From Melitaea cinxia (lineage: Eukaryota; Arthropoda; Insecta; Lepidoptera; Nymphalidae), in NCBI RefSeq assembly GCF_905220565.1, contig NC_059405.1:17004081-17068080 (forward strand): a stretch of 64,000 nucleotides of DNA, read 5' to 3'. Made by a program: the position numbers and the translations under genes. This document shows, one piece after another, positions 51,501 to 60,128 of this stretch. The stretch's first letter is position 1, and the number at the start of each line of letters is the position of its first letter. The notes under the pieces were generated by a model. It did no database searches and was not told the origin of the DNA. It saw nothing but the letters and a program-made list of their open reading frames with translations.

Positions 51501-54500
51501 TCTTTTCCTTCAAGTATTTTTTCTAATAATTTTTCCAATGTTTGATTTGAATCGCCAGGTATAGATTCAACCTTATCTATTTTTTCTACAATTTCTTCCA
51601 GGTAAAAATCATTAAACTGCAAATTTTGTTCTTCATCTAAATATATTTTTGACATTTGATCTGTCAATGTTATCCATATTTTCCTTGTTTGATGTATTTT
51701 ATTTAATGATTTTTTTACCTTTACAAAGTTTGTGGTATTAGTAATTTCTTTATGTAGACTTGTAGGTTGGTATTCGGCTGGTATTTCAAAAACTCGACCA
51801 TCAGGTGTACCTATTGAGGTTATGCATAAGATATTGGATTTTCCATCTGCTGCTGTCTTGACAGCGAAATCAAATCTTAATTTATCCATCTTTTTTATTT
51901 TATTTTTGTTTGTAATAAATGCGGAAAATGTTGTTTTATAATAATAATTATACTTTTTCTGTTCCTTTTAATAGAAATCCCAAAATAAAGACTATATTTG
52001 CGTTTCTCTAAAACAAGAAATTTATTTATTTTACCACATATTTTCTATATTTACAATTCTTAGCATTTAAACTACATTATAATTACAATATTCACTTACC
52101 TAAAACAAGAAAAACAACATTTAAAGCCTTTATTTAAACTAATTTCCTTACAATCTTAATGTAAAAATAATTCTGTCATCACAACAAAGTTTTATTTTTC
52201 TGTCCTGACAATAAAATAAACAAAAAGGTTCTAATTAAAAAAAAAGTAACAAAATATAAAATGAATGTTGTGTTTTCTTTACATATATTTTTTTATCTTG
52301 TCACACGGTCGTCTGTTCCTATGGTAAGCAACGGTAAAGCTTTAGATTAGGAAAAACCGTATTTCGGGACCGTGGGGGGAAGGTGGGGGGGGGGACGCCA
52401 CCCCTGGTACCACTGTCACACTTCGAAACCCCATGGTTATGGAAATATCCATGGTTAAAGTTTTGAGGTTAGAAGAACAATTTCGCAGCTTTCACACATT
52501 ATTTTCACATTTCACACTTGATTTTAACATTCCACACGTTAATTTAACGTTTTCACACGGTTTTTTAACAAACGATAGAACTAATTTTGAATGAATTTAG
52601 AATTAATGGCTACAACTAATGTTTAACAACTGAAAAATAGATGTTTTAATAAAAAATGACAGGCCACTTATCGTTTCGCGCCAAAACATCGCCACGCCAA
52701 ACTTAATCTATCTAATTTAAAAATTACACCGTTTATAGACATAGTTTTGTTACTAAAAAAAAAATAACCCTAACCTATCTAATTTAAAAATTACACCGTT
52801 TATCGACGTAATTTTATAAGAGTAAATAAAAATAAAATATATTTAATAAAAAAAAACATAACATGAAACAAGGCTGTATGGTCTTAGACTTTTGCCTTTA
52901 CAGTTATTTAAACAAAAAATGAATTTATGCTTACATTGCTTTGGAGCGAAACGATAAGTGGCGCGCCATTTTTTTTTAAAGCATCTATATCTCAGTCATT
53001 AAACATCAGTTGTATCGTTTGTTAAAAATACGTGTGAAAACAATAACTTAAAGTCTGAAATGTTAATATCAAGTGCGAACTAGTGGGGGGTCAGTACCGG
53101 GCTCGGGCGGGCGCGCTCGGCGGCGCGCGGCGCGCAGGGCGGCGGTGCGCACCCGCAGCACGCGCGCGATCCACTGCGGCGGCACGCTGAACTAGTGGGG
53201 GGTGGGCCAGTGGGGGGAGGGGGTCAGTACCGGGCACGGGCGGGCGCGCTCGGCGGCGCGCGGCGCGCAGGGCGGCGGTGCGCACCCGCAGCACGCGCGC
53301 GATCCACTGCGGCGGCACGCTGAACTAGTGGGGGGTGGGCCAGTGGGGGGGGGGGGTCAGTACCGGGCTCGGGCGGGCGCGCTCGGCGGCGCGCGGCGCG
53401 CAGGGCGGCGGTGCGCACCCGCAGCACGCGCGCGATCCACTGCGGCGGCACGCTGAACTAGTGGGGGGTGGGCCAGTGGGGGAGGGGGGCAGTACCGGGC
53501 TCGGGCGGGCGCGCTCGGCGGTGCGCGGCGCGCAGGGCGGCGGTGCGCACCCGCAGCACGCGCGCGATCCACTGCGGCGGCACGCTGAACTAGTGGGGGG
53601 TGGGCCAGTGGGGGGAGGGGGTCAGTACCGGGCTCGGGCGGGCGCGCTCGGCGGCGCGCGGCGCGCAGGGCGGCGGTGCGCACCCGCAGCACGCGCGCGA
53701 TCCACTGCGGCGGCACGCTGAACTAGTGGGGGGTGGGCCAGTGGGGGGAGGGGGTCAGTACCGGGCTCGGGCGGGCGCGCTCGGCGGCGCGCGGCGCGCA
53801 GGGCGGCGGTGCGCACCCGCAGCACGCGCGCGATCCACTGCGGCGGCACGCTGAACTAGTGGGGGGTGGGCCAGTGGGGGGAGGGGGTCAGTACCGGGCT
53901 CGGGCGGGCGCGCTCGGCGGCGCGCGGCGCGCAGGGCGGCGGTGCGCACCCGCAGCACGCGCGCGATCCACTGCGGCGGCACGCTGAACTAGTGGGGGGT
54001 GGGCCAGTGGGGGGAGGGGGTCAGTACCGGGCTCGGGCGGGCGCGCTCGGCGGCGCGCGGCGCGCAGGGCGGCGGTGCGCACCCGCAGCACGCGCGCGAT
54101 CCACTGCGGCGGCACGCTGAACTAGTGGGGGGTGGGCCAGTGGGGGGAGGGGGTCAGTACCGGGCTCGGGCGGGCGCGCTCGGCGGCGCGCGGCGCGCAG
54201 GGCGGCGGTGCGCACCCGCAGCACGCGCGCGATCCACTGCGGCGGCACGCTGAACTAGTGGGGGGTGGGCCAGTGGGGGGAGGGGGTCAGTACCGGGCTC
54301 GGGCGGGCGCGCTCGGCGGCGCGCGGCGCGCAGGGCGGCGGTGCGCACCCGCAGCACGCGCGCGATCCACTGCGGCGGCACGCTGAACTCCTCCACCTGC
54401 CGCAGGCGGCGCCGCAGCTCTACACCAGACCACATTAGCATTACTTCCGAGTTAAGCTTCTCTACGCACGCAAAGTTTTAACACAAACTTTCATTTATTC

Positions 54501-57500
54501 TACCCGTTTTGACTTCTTCGAACCTCTCTCTAGAAAAGGTGACCTTATATTAAAGTATACTTTCGTATAAGATATAGGAAGGACACAAGTCACCTTTCTT
54601 CCTGAGAGGTATAATATAATATATTATTATGACGCTCTCGATACAGATTATTTTTTATTCATGGTTGCAGAATGAGTTTTAACAAAATTTTTAAAATTAA
54701 AATCGTATCAAGGCATTTAAAAAATTCACTGTCGAAACTAAAATATATAACATCGATACTCACTTTTGTTCAAAATCAGTCGAACGGGACTCTCCAACAG
54801 CTCGACGTCGACGTCGCTCCGTCTCTTTCTCTCCTTTTTCTCCAGCAGGGTGGAGTGGACGGGTGGTAAGGGTGGCGAGGGCAGTGGAGACGTGGAGGGG
54901 GGGAGGGGCGTGGAGCACGCCAGCACGGCGGGGGGTGAGGGTGGCGCCGCAGCCTCTATCGCAGCCTGCAGTTCCATGAGCGGCAAGGCTCGCAGTGTCG
55001 ACTCGCCCGTACTTCCCCCCGCTAGCTCCTCTACTAGTAGCCCATCCTGATGACCGATTGAAATTAAAATTTATATTAAGTTTATCTTAACAACTTAATT
55101 GGAAACTGACGTGAGGACAGTATCGACAAAGAGAGTTTGAATTATTTAAGACATTTCCGATACCAACATAATAAAATTGTTTACACAACAAGTGTTTTAT
55201 TAAAAATTCATTGAACATACTGTACAAACTCCAACATAAGTTCTGAGATTTTAATAGATGGCGCTATTGGTATTTTTAGTCGCGCTTACATTATTATGTG
55301 TGTATAACTTAAATTTAAATTTAGTTCTAAGATTTCATAATAGATCGTGCTGTCAGTTTTTTACAACGCGCTTGCATTATGATGTATTTAACAAGTGTTA
55401 TTAAATTTGGTGGAATGTAAAATTTGTATACCCCTAAAATATACCGTTGGTGCACAGTTTTTTTATTGACGTGACAACGTCTTATAAATTGGTTTGCCGG
55501 GTGACACTTTAAGAAACTGCGTTACGCTCCGCTCACGTTATGCGCTCACAATGAGAGCGAGTGAGAGGCACGCGTCCCTTCCACTCGGGCAAAATCACTC
55601 AGATAGGAACAAGTTGTAGTAAACGCTGTTTCATTGTACGCAAATGTATTGCAAGTTATTGTATGTATATTTGTATATAATTACGTATGTATGTGTAAAG
55701 GTAAAAATAAAATTTTGTTAATATGAAATTCAGTGCGAGATTCTTTGTATAAATTAATGTTTTAAATATAATTCTTTGTATAAATAAATGTTTTAAATTG
55801 TTACTATTATTTCATCCTTCTTCCTACTATACGAATGAATATTCACATTAAAATTATTTTACCACTCAAAGTCGTTGTCACGTAAAACTTTCGCCCGTAT
55901 ACCGACTTTACAGGCAACCAATTTTTTTTTATTTACAACCCTTGTTGCATCCCTCGTTTTGACCTGGGTATTATACACATACCATGCTCAGCTGGTTAAC
56001 GTGTACATATCTGAGCTCCAGATCCGCTTCAGAGCACAAATGACAAATTTAAAACATGACAGTATGTAGCAGAAATATTTATTTTAGGTGAAATAAATGA
56101 CCTGTAGGGTAATTTGTTTTTACAGAATATGTAATAATGATAAAATGAGGTATAGATTTAGACAATTTCAATAGAATAACAAATTTGGTATTTATTATAT
56201 CTAGGTGTACAATTCAAATTTAGTTCTGAGATTTGTCAATGGCGCTGTAGGTATTTTACGTCGCGCTTCCATTATTTATTATTTAGTCTTATTAAATTTG
56301 GTAGCAATTTTTTTTTTATACCAGTACTCTATGTTATGATGTTTTGTTTTTCATTTCAAATTTATCAAGTCTTTTATAGATTTATATAATATGTATTTGT
56401 GTATGTATCTGTGTATATGTATGTTTATGTATAGTGTATAATGTAGGTATATGTATGTATAAGAGTATAATATGTACATGTGTATGTTACATAACATTTT
56501 TGCGCTCCATCCCACACTCCTTATTTCGTCCTATGCCTGGAGGTTGCCTGGAAGAGATCGCTGTACTAGCGATAAGACCGCCTGTTGCAAATTTTATTTT
56601 TATATATCATTTGTAACCTGTTAAAACCTTGTATCGGTATACTCTCGAAATATAGTGTCGGTGCACAAGGTTTCCTTATGTCCGCCCCGCCAGCCCGCCG
56701 TACCTGCAGGCGCCAGAACACGTGGAAGTCCGCCAGCAGGCCGACGGGCTCGCCCGCGTAGTCGGCGAGCGGCGCGTCGGCGCGCGCCGGCACGCGCGGC
56801 TCCAGCTCCACGTACAGCGGCGGCAGCGTGGGCGGCGGCCGCAGCGGGCCCTCGCGCCGCGCCGCCGCGCTCGCCTCCAGCGCCAGCGCGCCGAACGCCA
56901 CGCGCGCGGACGCGCGGCGCCGGCGCCGCGAGCCGCCCGGCGTCGCGGGCTCGTCCGCCGCGCCGCCCTCGCCGCCCGCGCCCCCGCCCGCCTCCGCCTC
57001 CCTGTTGAGCGGCGCGAGCGGGCTCTTTTAAGGCTCATCGCTACCCGCACAGTAGAGCCGTGACGGATCGGTACGATAGTCGTGGAGTAATTCCAAGGTA
57101 TTTATTTCATTTTAAATAATGTTATAAATACTTTCATATATATGAATGACGCATGGAGCTACCGAATTTTTATAATTATCAATTTTAAAATCCGATTGAA
57201 ATTTTATTTTTAATGAAACGTTTTGGGTAAATGACGATGTGTCGATGTGATTACGATAAATCGCTTATGCGTAATGTTTCTCACGTTCGCACCCCGCACG
57301 TGACAAATATTCGTGTAGACCACATAGGGATTTCTTGTCGTATAGGTGTTTGTATTCATGTTAGTCATTGAATTCATACCCTAGACGGTCAACAGTCAAC
57401 CGTGAGGCATTCATCTACTTATTAATATGTAAAGCAAAAACTTTGTACCCCTTTTTACGAAAATATTTCGCACACTTATAGTTTATTTAGAGAAGGAGTG

Positions 57501-60128
57501 CAGAATGCTAATATTAAATGATCAATGATCAATACAAAATAAAACATTATACACCATGTATTTGACACACACACGCATATATACTCTTTTGTTTATTATT
57601 ATAGAACTATAGTCTTAGGAGACAATGGGACCTTAATAATGTTCAAACATATAATTTAAATCAATAATTGAATTAACATCAAAATAATTTATAGATTCTT
57701 ATAGAATTATTACATAGAAACAAGTGTTGAAAGATTTTTATTTTTACACAATCAGTTTATCAGTAATTGTACGTAAATTCCAACAGATAATGCATTTAAA
57801 AAGCGAGATAGTAATCTAGTTTTTGGAAAAGTATCACTAATCAAAAACAGAATAATTTCATACTGTCTATTAACTTATTATCATAGTAAAAAGCATACAA
57901 AATTCATCTAGATTTCTTGATATATTCAGACATATATAACAGTATAGCTTCCTACATAACACGGAGCAAGTACACAGCACGATAAACTCTCATAAGCATA
58001 TTTATAAAATATTATAAGAGAAATTAAATTAAAGGTAAATTGAAATATAAAACAAACACTTGATAATGTCTTGGTAACTCAACATTACCAAGTTTATAAT
58101 GTACCTAATGTTATGATGTAGCATTCTTTTAATTGAATGTTTCTGCTACCTTGATTTTTTTTGTCTTCTTCTTTTGAGAATGTAGATTTTTTTTTTTTTA
58201 CATTTGTTAAGTGTGTATTATATATCATCTTATGGTGAAATAAATATTTTTATGTCATATATTGCTCAAGCGAGCGAACGATATAACGTTTAATTTCAAA
58301 TGGAAACAATTAATAAATAATTATTTATTATATTCAGAAAGTACATTTTTCTTTAGACAACCAGAGCTGAAAAAAAAATTATTCTTTGCACAAGTGATTA
58401 GCAGATTTGCATATTATCAACACCAAATAAATATTTGAATAAACTCGTTCTGTACCAGTACATTATTCAGTGTTTTCATTACTTCTACAGTTCGATTCCT
58501 CCTACAGCGCCAGTTAGATAAAACTCAGTTTGACCTTGTGGTTCTAGTCTGAAGGTAAACTATTTATTTTGGGCACATGACACTGATAATATCATTTACG
58601 TGGAAGTTGGAGGTCGTTGAAAAATTCATGAACCATTGTGTCTTTGTTACACGTTCCTGTATGTCTTTTATTATTTAAAGTAAGCACCGAGAGGTTCAGG
58701 AGCCCGCTGCTTTGAAAATTTAAGCACGTAACATCACTTTGCATTTACTTTTCAAGCATTAATATGTACTATTATAAAGATATGTTGTTTTTCTTAAACC
58801 ATATCAGCACAGCAAAAATGCTACATTAAAAATGTATTAAAAATATTACTGAACGTTTTGGTGGTTAATGAAATAAATGCTTCACATTTAATGACCTGCA
58901 GTAGGATTATCTCCTGTGTCGTGGGTCCAGAAACAATAAATAAGCACCAAGCAGACCATGACAAACATCTAAATAAAATACAAATGTTTGTCATGTGGAT
59001 GAATCAAAATCACAAGCACTAGCTATATTGATTTTAATACAACAGTAAATAACTTATATTAAAACAAAAAGTCAACAGAATTCGTACTCACTGTATATTA
59101 TTTTGTAGAGACTCGCTGACACTGAGCACATGCTGGTAAAGGAAGTCCACCTTCCTACTGTAGATGCTGGCCGACTGCTGCAGCAATAGTGCCAGCTCGG
59201 CAAAGTTTGGGATCGTAGAGTTGATTTCTTCCTCTTCTGCGTCCAGGGCGTGGAGCCCCGCCTCCGTCAGGTATTCCTCCAACAACTGAAGGTGATATAT
59301 ATTATTGATATTTCACTTTTCATAGCATAATAAGTTGTTATTTATACACAATACTAATTTCTTATATGATTCTAACTTGACATCTTTTAGGCTAGTTTCT
59401 TCCTTCTATCCTTTAGTTAGTTAGTTAGATATGTGTGGGTGTTGACATTTATTTTACAATTATAAATTACGACGTAAACAACAAAAAAAAGCTTATATTT
59501 ATTGCTTACAAGATATGGTTAGTACATAACTACTATATCAAAATGAAACTCAATATATAAAATATATTAAAAAAAAATTGTAATGGCATACTTTAAGCCG
59601 AATTTGTTTGTTTTTGTCTATTCACAAGCATCTAAAATATGTTTTTAGTTGTTGTATACACAAGTTTCGCAAATAACGCCCATTTTATTTTTAAACAAAT
59701 CAGTTTTTGTTAAATGTGATTGTACTGCAAGCTATTTTGTCAAACAAACAAAAGTGGCGGGACGTCGCGCTGCGGGTCGCCGGGAGCGGAACTCACCGCG
59801 CTGAGGTCCGTGTCGAAGCTGCGGCGGACGTCGCTGATGGGCTTCATCAGCTCCGCCACTATTTCTTCCAGCCGCTGAGAGTTCATGCTCCACCGTTTCT
59901 CTCGCTGAGGTATATTTCTGAAAACAATGTGTTTCCATTGATAACATCACTGAGAGGCGTCGCGAACATAACACAGGCACTAACTCCTAGCTGTGGCGCG
60001 AAACTTTCTGTCACTGGCGCTATTTTGATTTGCTAAAACATATTGCGAAATTAGTAAAATTCTAGCACACAATCGTAAATTTCTTTTTACGTTAGATACC
60101 TTCGTCTTTCTCTGTAGTCGGCGTCCAT
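42548..60128 (-). CDS. NCAPH2: NCAPH2 / CAP-H2, condensin II kleisin subunit (10 exons)
   Basis: Minus-strand exons 60128-60100, 59917-59797, 59285-59092, 57001-56704, 55046-54764, 54419-54294, 46869-46828, 46539-46394, 45734-45522, 42679-42548; 1,584 nt, 527 residues, somewhat shorter than human (about 605). Phases are 2, 0, 2, 0, 1, 1, 1, 0, 0. Residues 20-114 match the N-terminal kleisin region: LMKPISDVRRSFDTDLS, LLEEYLTEAG, then SASIYSRKVDFLYQHVL (compare ACVYSKKVEYLY in human). The C-terminal winged-helix-type region is W-x2-W...VDVHGAAAALLRAA, EDVSRLFLATLFL and ANAGNVEIVQG, collinear with the human C-terminus. The middle is Pro/Ala/Arg-rich. Kleisin-gamma bridges SMC2 and SMC4 in condensin II, acting in nuclear chromosome compaction. 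Intron 6 (46870-54293) contains an LTR retrotransposon and an array of exon 6 copies. Confidence 0.88.
42775..44010. mobile_element. Inverted-repeat element F, copy 1, carrying a nested LINE end
   Basis: AGATTAAGAACCATCGAATT near 42786 is repeated inverted near 43975-43993. The interior block GAGCGAAACGATAAGTGGCG and the runs ACGTGTGAAAACGTTAAATT and CCATAACCATGGGG recur at 52320-53070. A LINE 3' end (43275-43618) is inserted inside. NCAPH2 intron 9. Confidence 0.6.
43275..43618 (+). mobile_element. LINE 3' end with 12-bp target-site duplication
   Basis: GTACTAAAGAATATAGCCAC, CCCTCTCTTCCCGTGGGTGT, AGACGGGCAGCAGCGTCTTC, ACTATGGGCAAAACACATGA, CTTGTGGAGGCCTACGTCC and a (GAT)n tail. TAAAAAACATAA flanks it at 43263-43274 and 43619-43630. 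The paralogous element at 52850 has the same target without the insertion. 5'-truncated; no coding part kept. Confidence 0.8.
44400..44885 (+). pseudogene. Decayed jockey-type LINE reverse transcriptase fragment
   Basis: AGGCTGGAGTACCATAGGGC resembles the AGVPQG block. The segment ACCTATGCGGACAACATGCT reads TYADN where the catalytic motif would be TYADD, and a LEKWRINVS-like block follows. Many stops and shifts. NCAPH2 intron 9. Confidence 0.5.
45118..45448 (-). mobile_element. SINE-A, near full-length, reverse
   Basis: Minus strand: GCGTTGGCGCAACGGTTACA, a B-box-like GGTTTCGATCCCCGC, CAAACATTTGT, CCACCGTGCCTCGGAGAGCA, GTCGGTCCCGGTTGTTATCA, CCTTCTCCTACATGAGGAAA and GGCCTATGCCTAGTAGTGGG. It ends at ATATTACAGGCTGAAGCG. 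TCGAAAGT lies on both sides and may be the target duplication. It is 74 bases from NCAPH2 exon 9. Confidence 0.72.
45737..46020 (-). mobile_element. SINE-A copy, reverse, abutting NCAPH2 exon 9
   Basis: Minus strand: CTCCGGTGTAGTGGGGCGAG, B box GGGTTCGATTCCCGC, TTTGTATTTGAACAATTATT, CTCGTGGATCTCC, CGGTCCCGGTCGGCATCATG and GTCACTCATAGTAGCGAACA, TATCCG. It stops within a few bases of the exon 9 acceptor at 45735, so repeat sequence appears to supply part of the 3' splice region. Confidence 0.65.
46060..46350 (+). repeat. Short interspersed repeat C, longest copy
   Basis: AATACTGTTTTCAAACAGTA, TTGTGTTCCTATTGGTGAGT, AGAGCTCCTGGGGGGATTAG, GGGTCGGCAACGCGCTTGCG, ATGCTTCTGGTGTTGCAGGT, GATGAGCCGTACGCTTGTTT and GCCGACCTAGTGACATAAAA. 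It has the extended 5' block AAGTAAGGCACAGCAGGAAT also present at 21610 and 11470. 44 bases from NCAPH2 exon 8. Confidence 0.68.
47040..47220 (+). mobile_element. SINE-A, 3'-truncated at the LTR retrotransposon
   Basis: GGATTTGATTCCCGCTTAGA, TTATACAAGTATT, CTTGTGGGTCTCTCCACCGT and ACGTTAAGTTATTGGTCCCG, then (ATT)n running into the left LTR. The sequence beyond the right LTR does not continue the SINE, so the 3' part was lost before or during the later insertion. Confidence 0.58.
47225..47567 (-). repeat. 3' LTR of the gypsy-type element
   Basis: Matches the LTR at 51939-52283 base for base by eye, except that it lacks two bases (GACTATTTGCG here, GACTATATTTGCG there). On the minus strand it carries an AT-rich U3-like part. 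Confidence 0.9.
47616..50768 (-). CDS. pol: pol polyprotein: protease, reverse transcriptase, RNase H, integrase
   Basis: The frame opens upstream of its first ATG (50681): the protease active site YDSGSNVSLI straddles that point, so translation most likely enters by frameshift from gag at 50765-50771. Residues below count from that ATG. Reverse transcriptase blocks are CIDFRELNK, LPFGLKTAPAIFQR and FIDDILIF (about 355; Phe replaces the usual Tyr before x-D-D). RNase H has YTDASIKG (about 503) and YSDHKPLENL. Integrase has the HHCC finger (H...CHLGTT, CNDCEIC; about 690-735) and catalytic D, D, E in SIDTIGG, LTDQYPG and GINERLN. There are no internal stops. It replicates the element through an RNA intermediate. 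Confidence 0.9.
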   Translation of the reverse strand, partial: KLITPPLIKVKLLLNDTLEVSGIYDSGSNVSLINAKLLKIQKKENTNNIQMVNLKTINGDKKVKGMVTLRIKIYNIEKTMDIFVIDSENFHYDFLIGLDCIKNFKLMQNEELKITQCDNKNEEGLTSNEEDMKGNKYLKRDAQNKNVEIPDVLGDKNREEIKLVSKYEINFNENINVDKFEMIVNHLDSFQQSEINRLIEKYKTVFAKDKYDVGTVRDYEAHIDLMVDKYCCKRPYRCTAEDRKEIESQISKLLEKNLIEESYSPFAAPVTLAYKKEDEKKTRLCIDFRELNKIVIPQSQPFPLIDDLIMKTVNCKYFSTLDVNSAFWSIPLKIQDRYKTAFVTQEGHFQWTCLPFGLKTAPAIFQRILSNIIRKYKLSSFAVNFIDDILIFSKSFEEHIIHLSRLLEAILTEGFRLKFSKCIFANHYAKYLGHIIENNSVKPLKDYLTAVKNFPVPETRKNIRQFLGKVNFHHKFIPNSAIILEPLHNLLRKDVKFIWSTECQESFDKIKILLCSEPILKIFDPKLPISIYTDASIKGVGAVLKQEDKQGDNKPVAYFSKKLTEAQKKKKAIYLECLAIKEAVKYWQHWLMGREFTVYSDHKPLENLNIKSRTDEELGDLTYYLSQYNFKIKYNPGKSNQEADSLSRNPVLDCYENADDFLKVVNLINLEDIKHDQKTNMHLQNEKGKFILENEIYYKRRKKEKKIIISEELSKTLIKDVHNTYCHLGTTQMINKITPFYTAKNLIKNIKQICNDCEICIKNKSRKKPKYGLLSYLGPARRPFEIVSIDTIGGFGGSRSTKKYLHLLVDHFTRYAFIFTSKTQSPNDFIRLVKSVTESYNIDMILTDQYPGINSKDFKEFLKKNNIKMIFTAVDTPFSNGINERLNQTLVNKIRCKINESDKKTAWTTIAHKCVEKYNETEHTVTKFSPKYLLEGENVNILPTELKSRSTKEDLKRDRKLALQNTINSHNYNKKIFDLHRKECVLKVGDRVYVENGNRLNRKKTDELRIGPYEILKKISKSIYEVNTGHRKSESNFYHITKLTPVLVVK
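50762..51889 (-). CDS. gag: gag protein of the gypsy-type element, 375 residues
   Basis: Opens with MDKLRFDFAVKTAADGKSN, 50 bases inside the 5' LTR. The middle (about 130-280) is a helical, charged capsid-like region (EKFTGRNSNACQWIKDF, then WDKWEKKFCETFASKGW). Near the C-terminus C327-x2-C330-x9-H340-x4-C345 is a zinc-knuckle-like motif with nine rather than the usual four residues before His. It assembles the particle that carries the element RNA. The stop codon (50762-50764) is immediately preceded by A-AAA-AAC, with pol in the -1 frame. Confidence 0.85.
   Translation of the reverse strand: MDKLRFDFAVKTAADGKSNILCITSIGTPDGRVFEIPAEYQPTSLHKEITNTTNFVKVKKSLNKIHQTRKIWITLTDQMSKIYLDEEQNLQFNDFYLEEIVEKIDKVESIPGDSNQTLEKLLEKILEGKEKEYETQTLGKIAKDFMIEKFTGRNSNACQWIKDFNKECERFQINEDKKKIEILKNFLEYSGVDWYSCMIIKYTVESEWDKWEKKFCETFASKGWSPIRYALTFKYQAGSLLEYALKKEKLLLKVRKSIDTGTLIDLIALGLPNYVTDKIDREILQTTEDLYNEIGKLEYLIGKNKHEKNICTNLNPKQKQIEAKQPCQICVNEKRGKRYHPEKNCWFREKNKNALVKHVNNSELEIELNDKNPKN
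50765..50771 (-). promoter_or_regulatory. Candidate -1 ribosomal frameshift site A-AAA-AAC
   Basis: In the gag frame the last codons are CCA AAA AAC TAA. The heptamer A AAA AAC fits the X-XXY-YYZ slippery pattern, and the -1 frame is open from there into the protease and the rest of pol. A downstream pseudoknot or stem could not be judged by eye. Confidence 0.72.
51939..52283 (-). repeat. 5' LTR of the gypsy-type element
   Basis: Minus strand begins TGTAAAGAAAACACAACATT and ends in AGTATAATTATTATTA. Differs from the 3' LTR only by two extra bases. It should contain the promoter; no core element is assigned. Confidence 0.9.
52310..53076. mobile_element. Inverted-repeat element F, copy 2
   Basis: Starts AAAGCTTTAGATTAGGAAAA and contains CATGGTTATGGAAATATCCA, runs of TTTTCACA blocks, and CCACTTATCGTTTCG near 52670. 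The last is reverse-complemented near 52950 (CGAAACGATAAGTGG), so the interior is itself an inverted repeat. Collinear in part with 42775-44010. It borders the exon 6 array on its left. Confidence 0.58.
53077..54293 (-). repeat. 133-bp tandem array of NCAPH2 exon 6 plus intron, nine extra copies
   Basis: Units end at 53098, 53231, 53364, 53496, 53629, 53762, 53895, 54028 and 54161, and the genuine exon 6 ends at 54294: period 133, once 132. On the minus strand each unit is 94 nt of exon 6 (from TTCAGCGTGCCGCCGCAGTG to CCCGAGCCCG), then GTACTG and 33 more intronic bases ending CACCCCCCACTAG. So each copy has a pyrimidine-rich AG before it and a GT after it. Copies are nearly identical (variants at 53236 and 53521; G-run length changes at 53350 and 53483). 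The 94-nt segment has no stop in any of the three minus-strand frames. Confidence 0.93.
55240..56340. repeat. Imperfect direct duplications in NCAPH2 intron 4
   Basis: The block TTAGTTCTGAGATTT, ATGGCGCT, GGTATTTT, GTCGCGCTT, CATTATT, TTATTAAATTTGGT occurs at about 55245-55300, 55320-55420 and 56215-56310. Probably an old interspersed or segmental repeat. Between the copies the intron is AT-rich and otherwise unremarkable. Confidence 0.5.
57002..59091. other. NCAPH2 intron 3, no recognised element
   Basis: AT-rich, without open frames of note. A block TGACCTGCAGTAGGATTATC at 58893, shared in part with 42445 (GGTAGGATTGTCTCCTGTGT), and an inverted pair around ACAAACATC...AAATGTTTGT (58959-58995) hint at an old short repeat. 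Nothing else stands out. Confidence 0.5.

Larger units (their letters stand above)
47225..52283 (-). mobile_element. Ty3/gypsy-type LTR retrotransposon, full length, minus strand
   Basis: Two LTRs of about 343-345 bp (47225-47567 and about 51939-52283) bracket an intact gag frame and a 1,021-residue pol frame. Gene order gag, protease, RT, RNase H, integrase is Ty3/gypsy. LTRs start TGTAAAG (minus strand). A purine tract CTGGGGGGGAGA directly precedes the 3' LTR. Flanks of TATA on both sides could be the target duplication, but the site is low-complexity. No envelope frame follows pol, and I see no standard tRNA primer site. The element lies in NCAPH2 intron 6 in the gene's orientation. Confidence 0.92.

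Noticed and set aside
47225..52283. Endogenous retrovirus with an envelope gene
   Set aside because: Fewer than 60 bases separate the pol stop from the 3' LTR, so there is no room for env; it is an LTR retrotransposon.
53077..54293. CRISPR-like array
   Set aside because: Units are directly tandem with no unique spacers, in an animal gene.
53091..54441. Many 75-128-codon frames on both strands in the 133-bp array
   Set aside because: By-products of a GC-rich tandem repeat. Only the exon 6 segment next to 54419 has splice and phase support.
56655..57063. Plus-strand Arg/Pro-rich frames
   Set aside because: Shadows of NCAPH2 exon 4, which has matching phases and splice sites on the minus strand.
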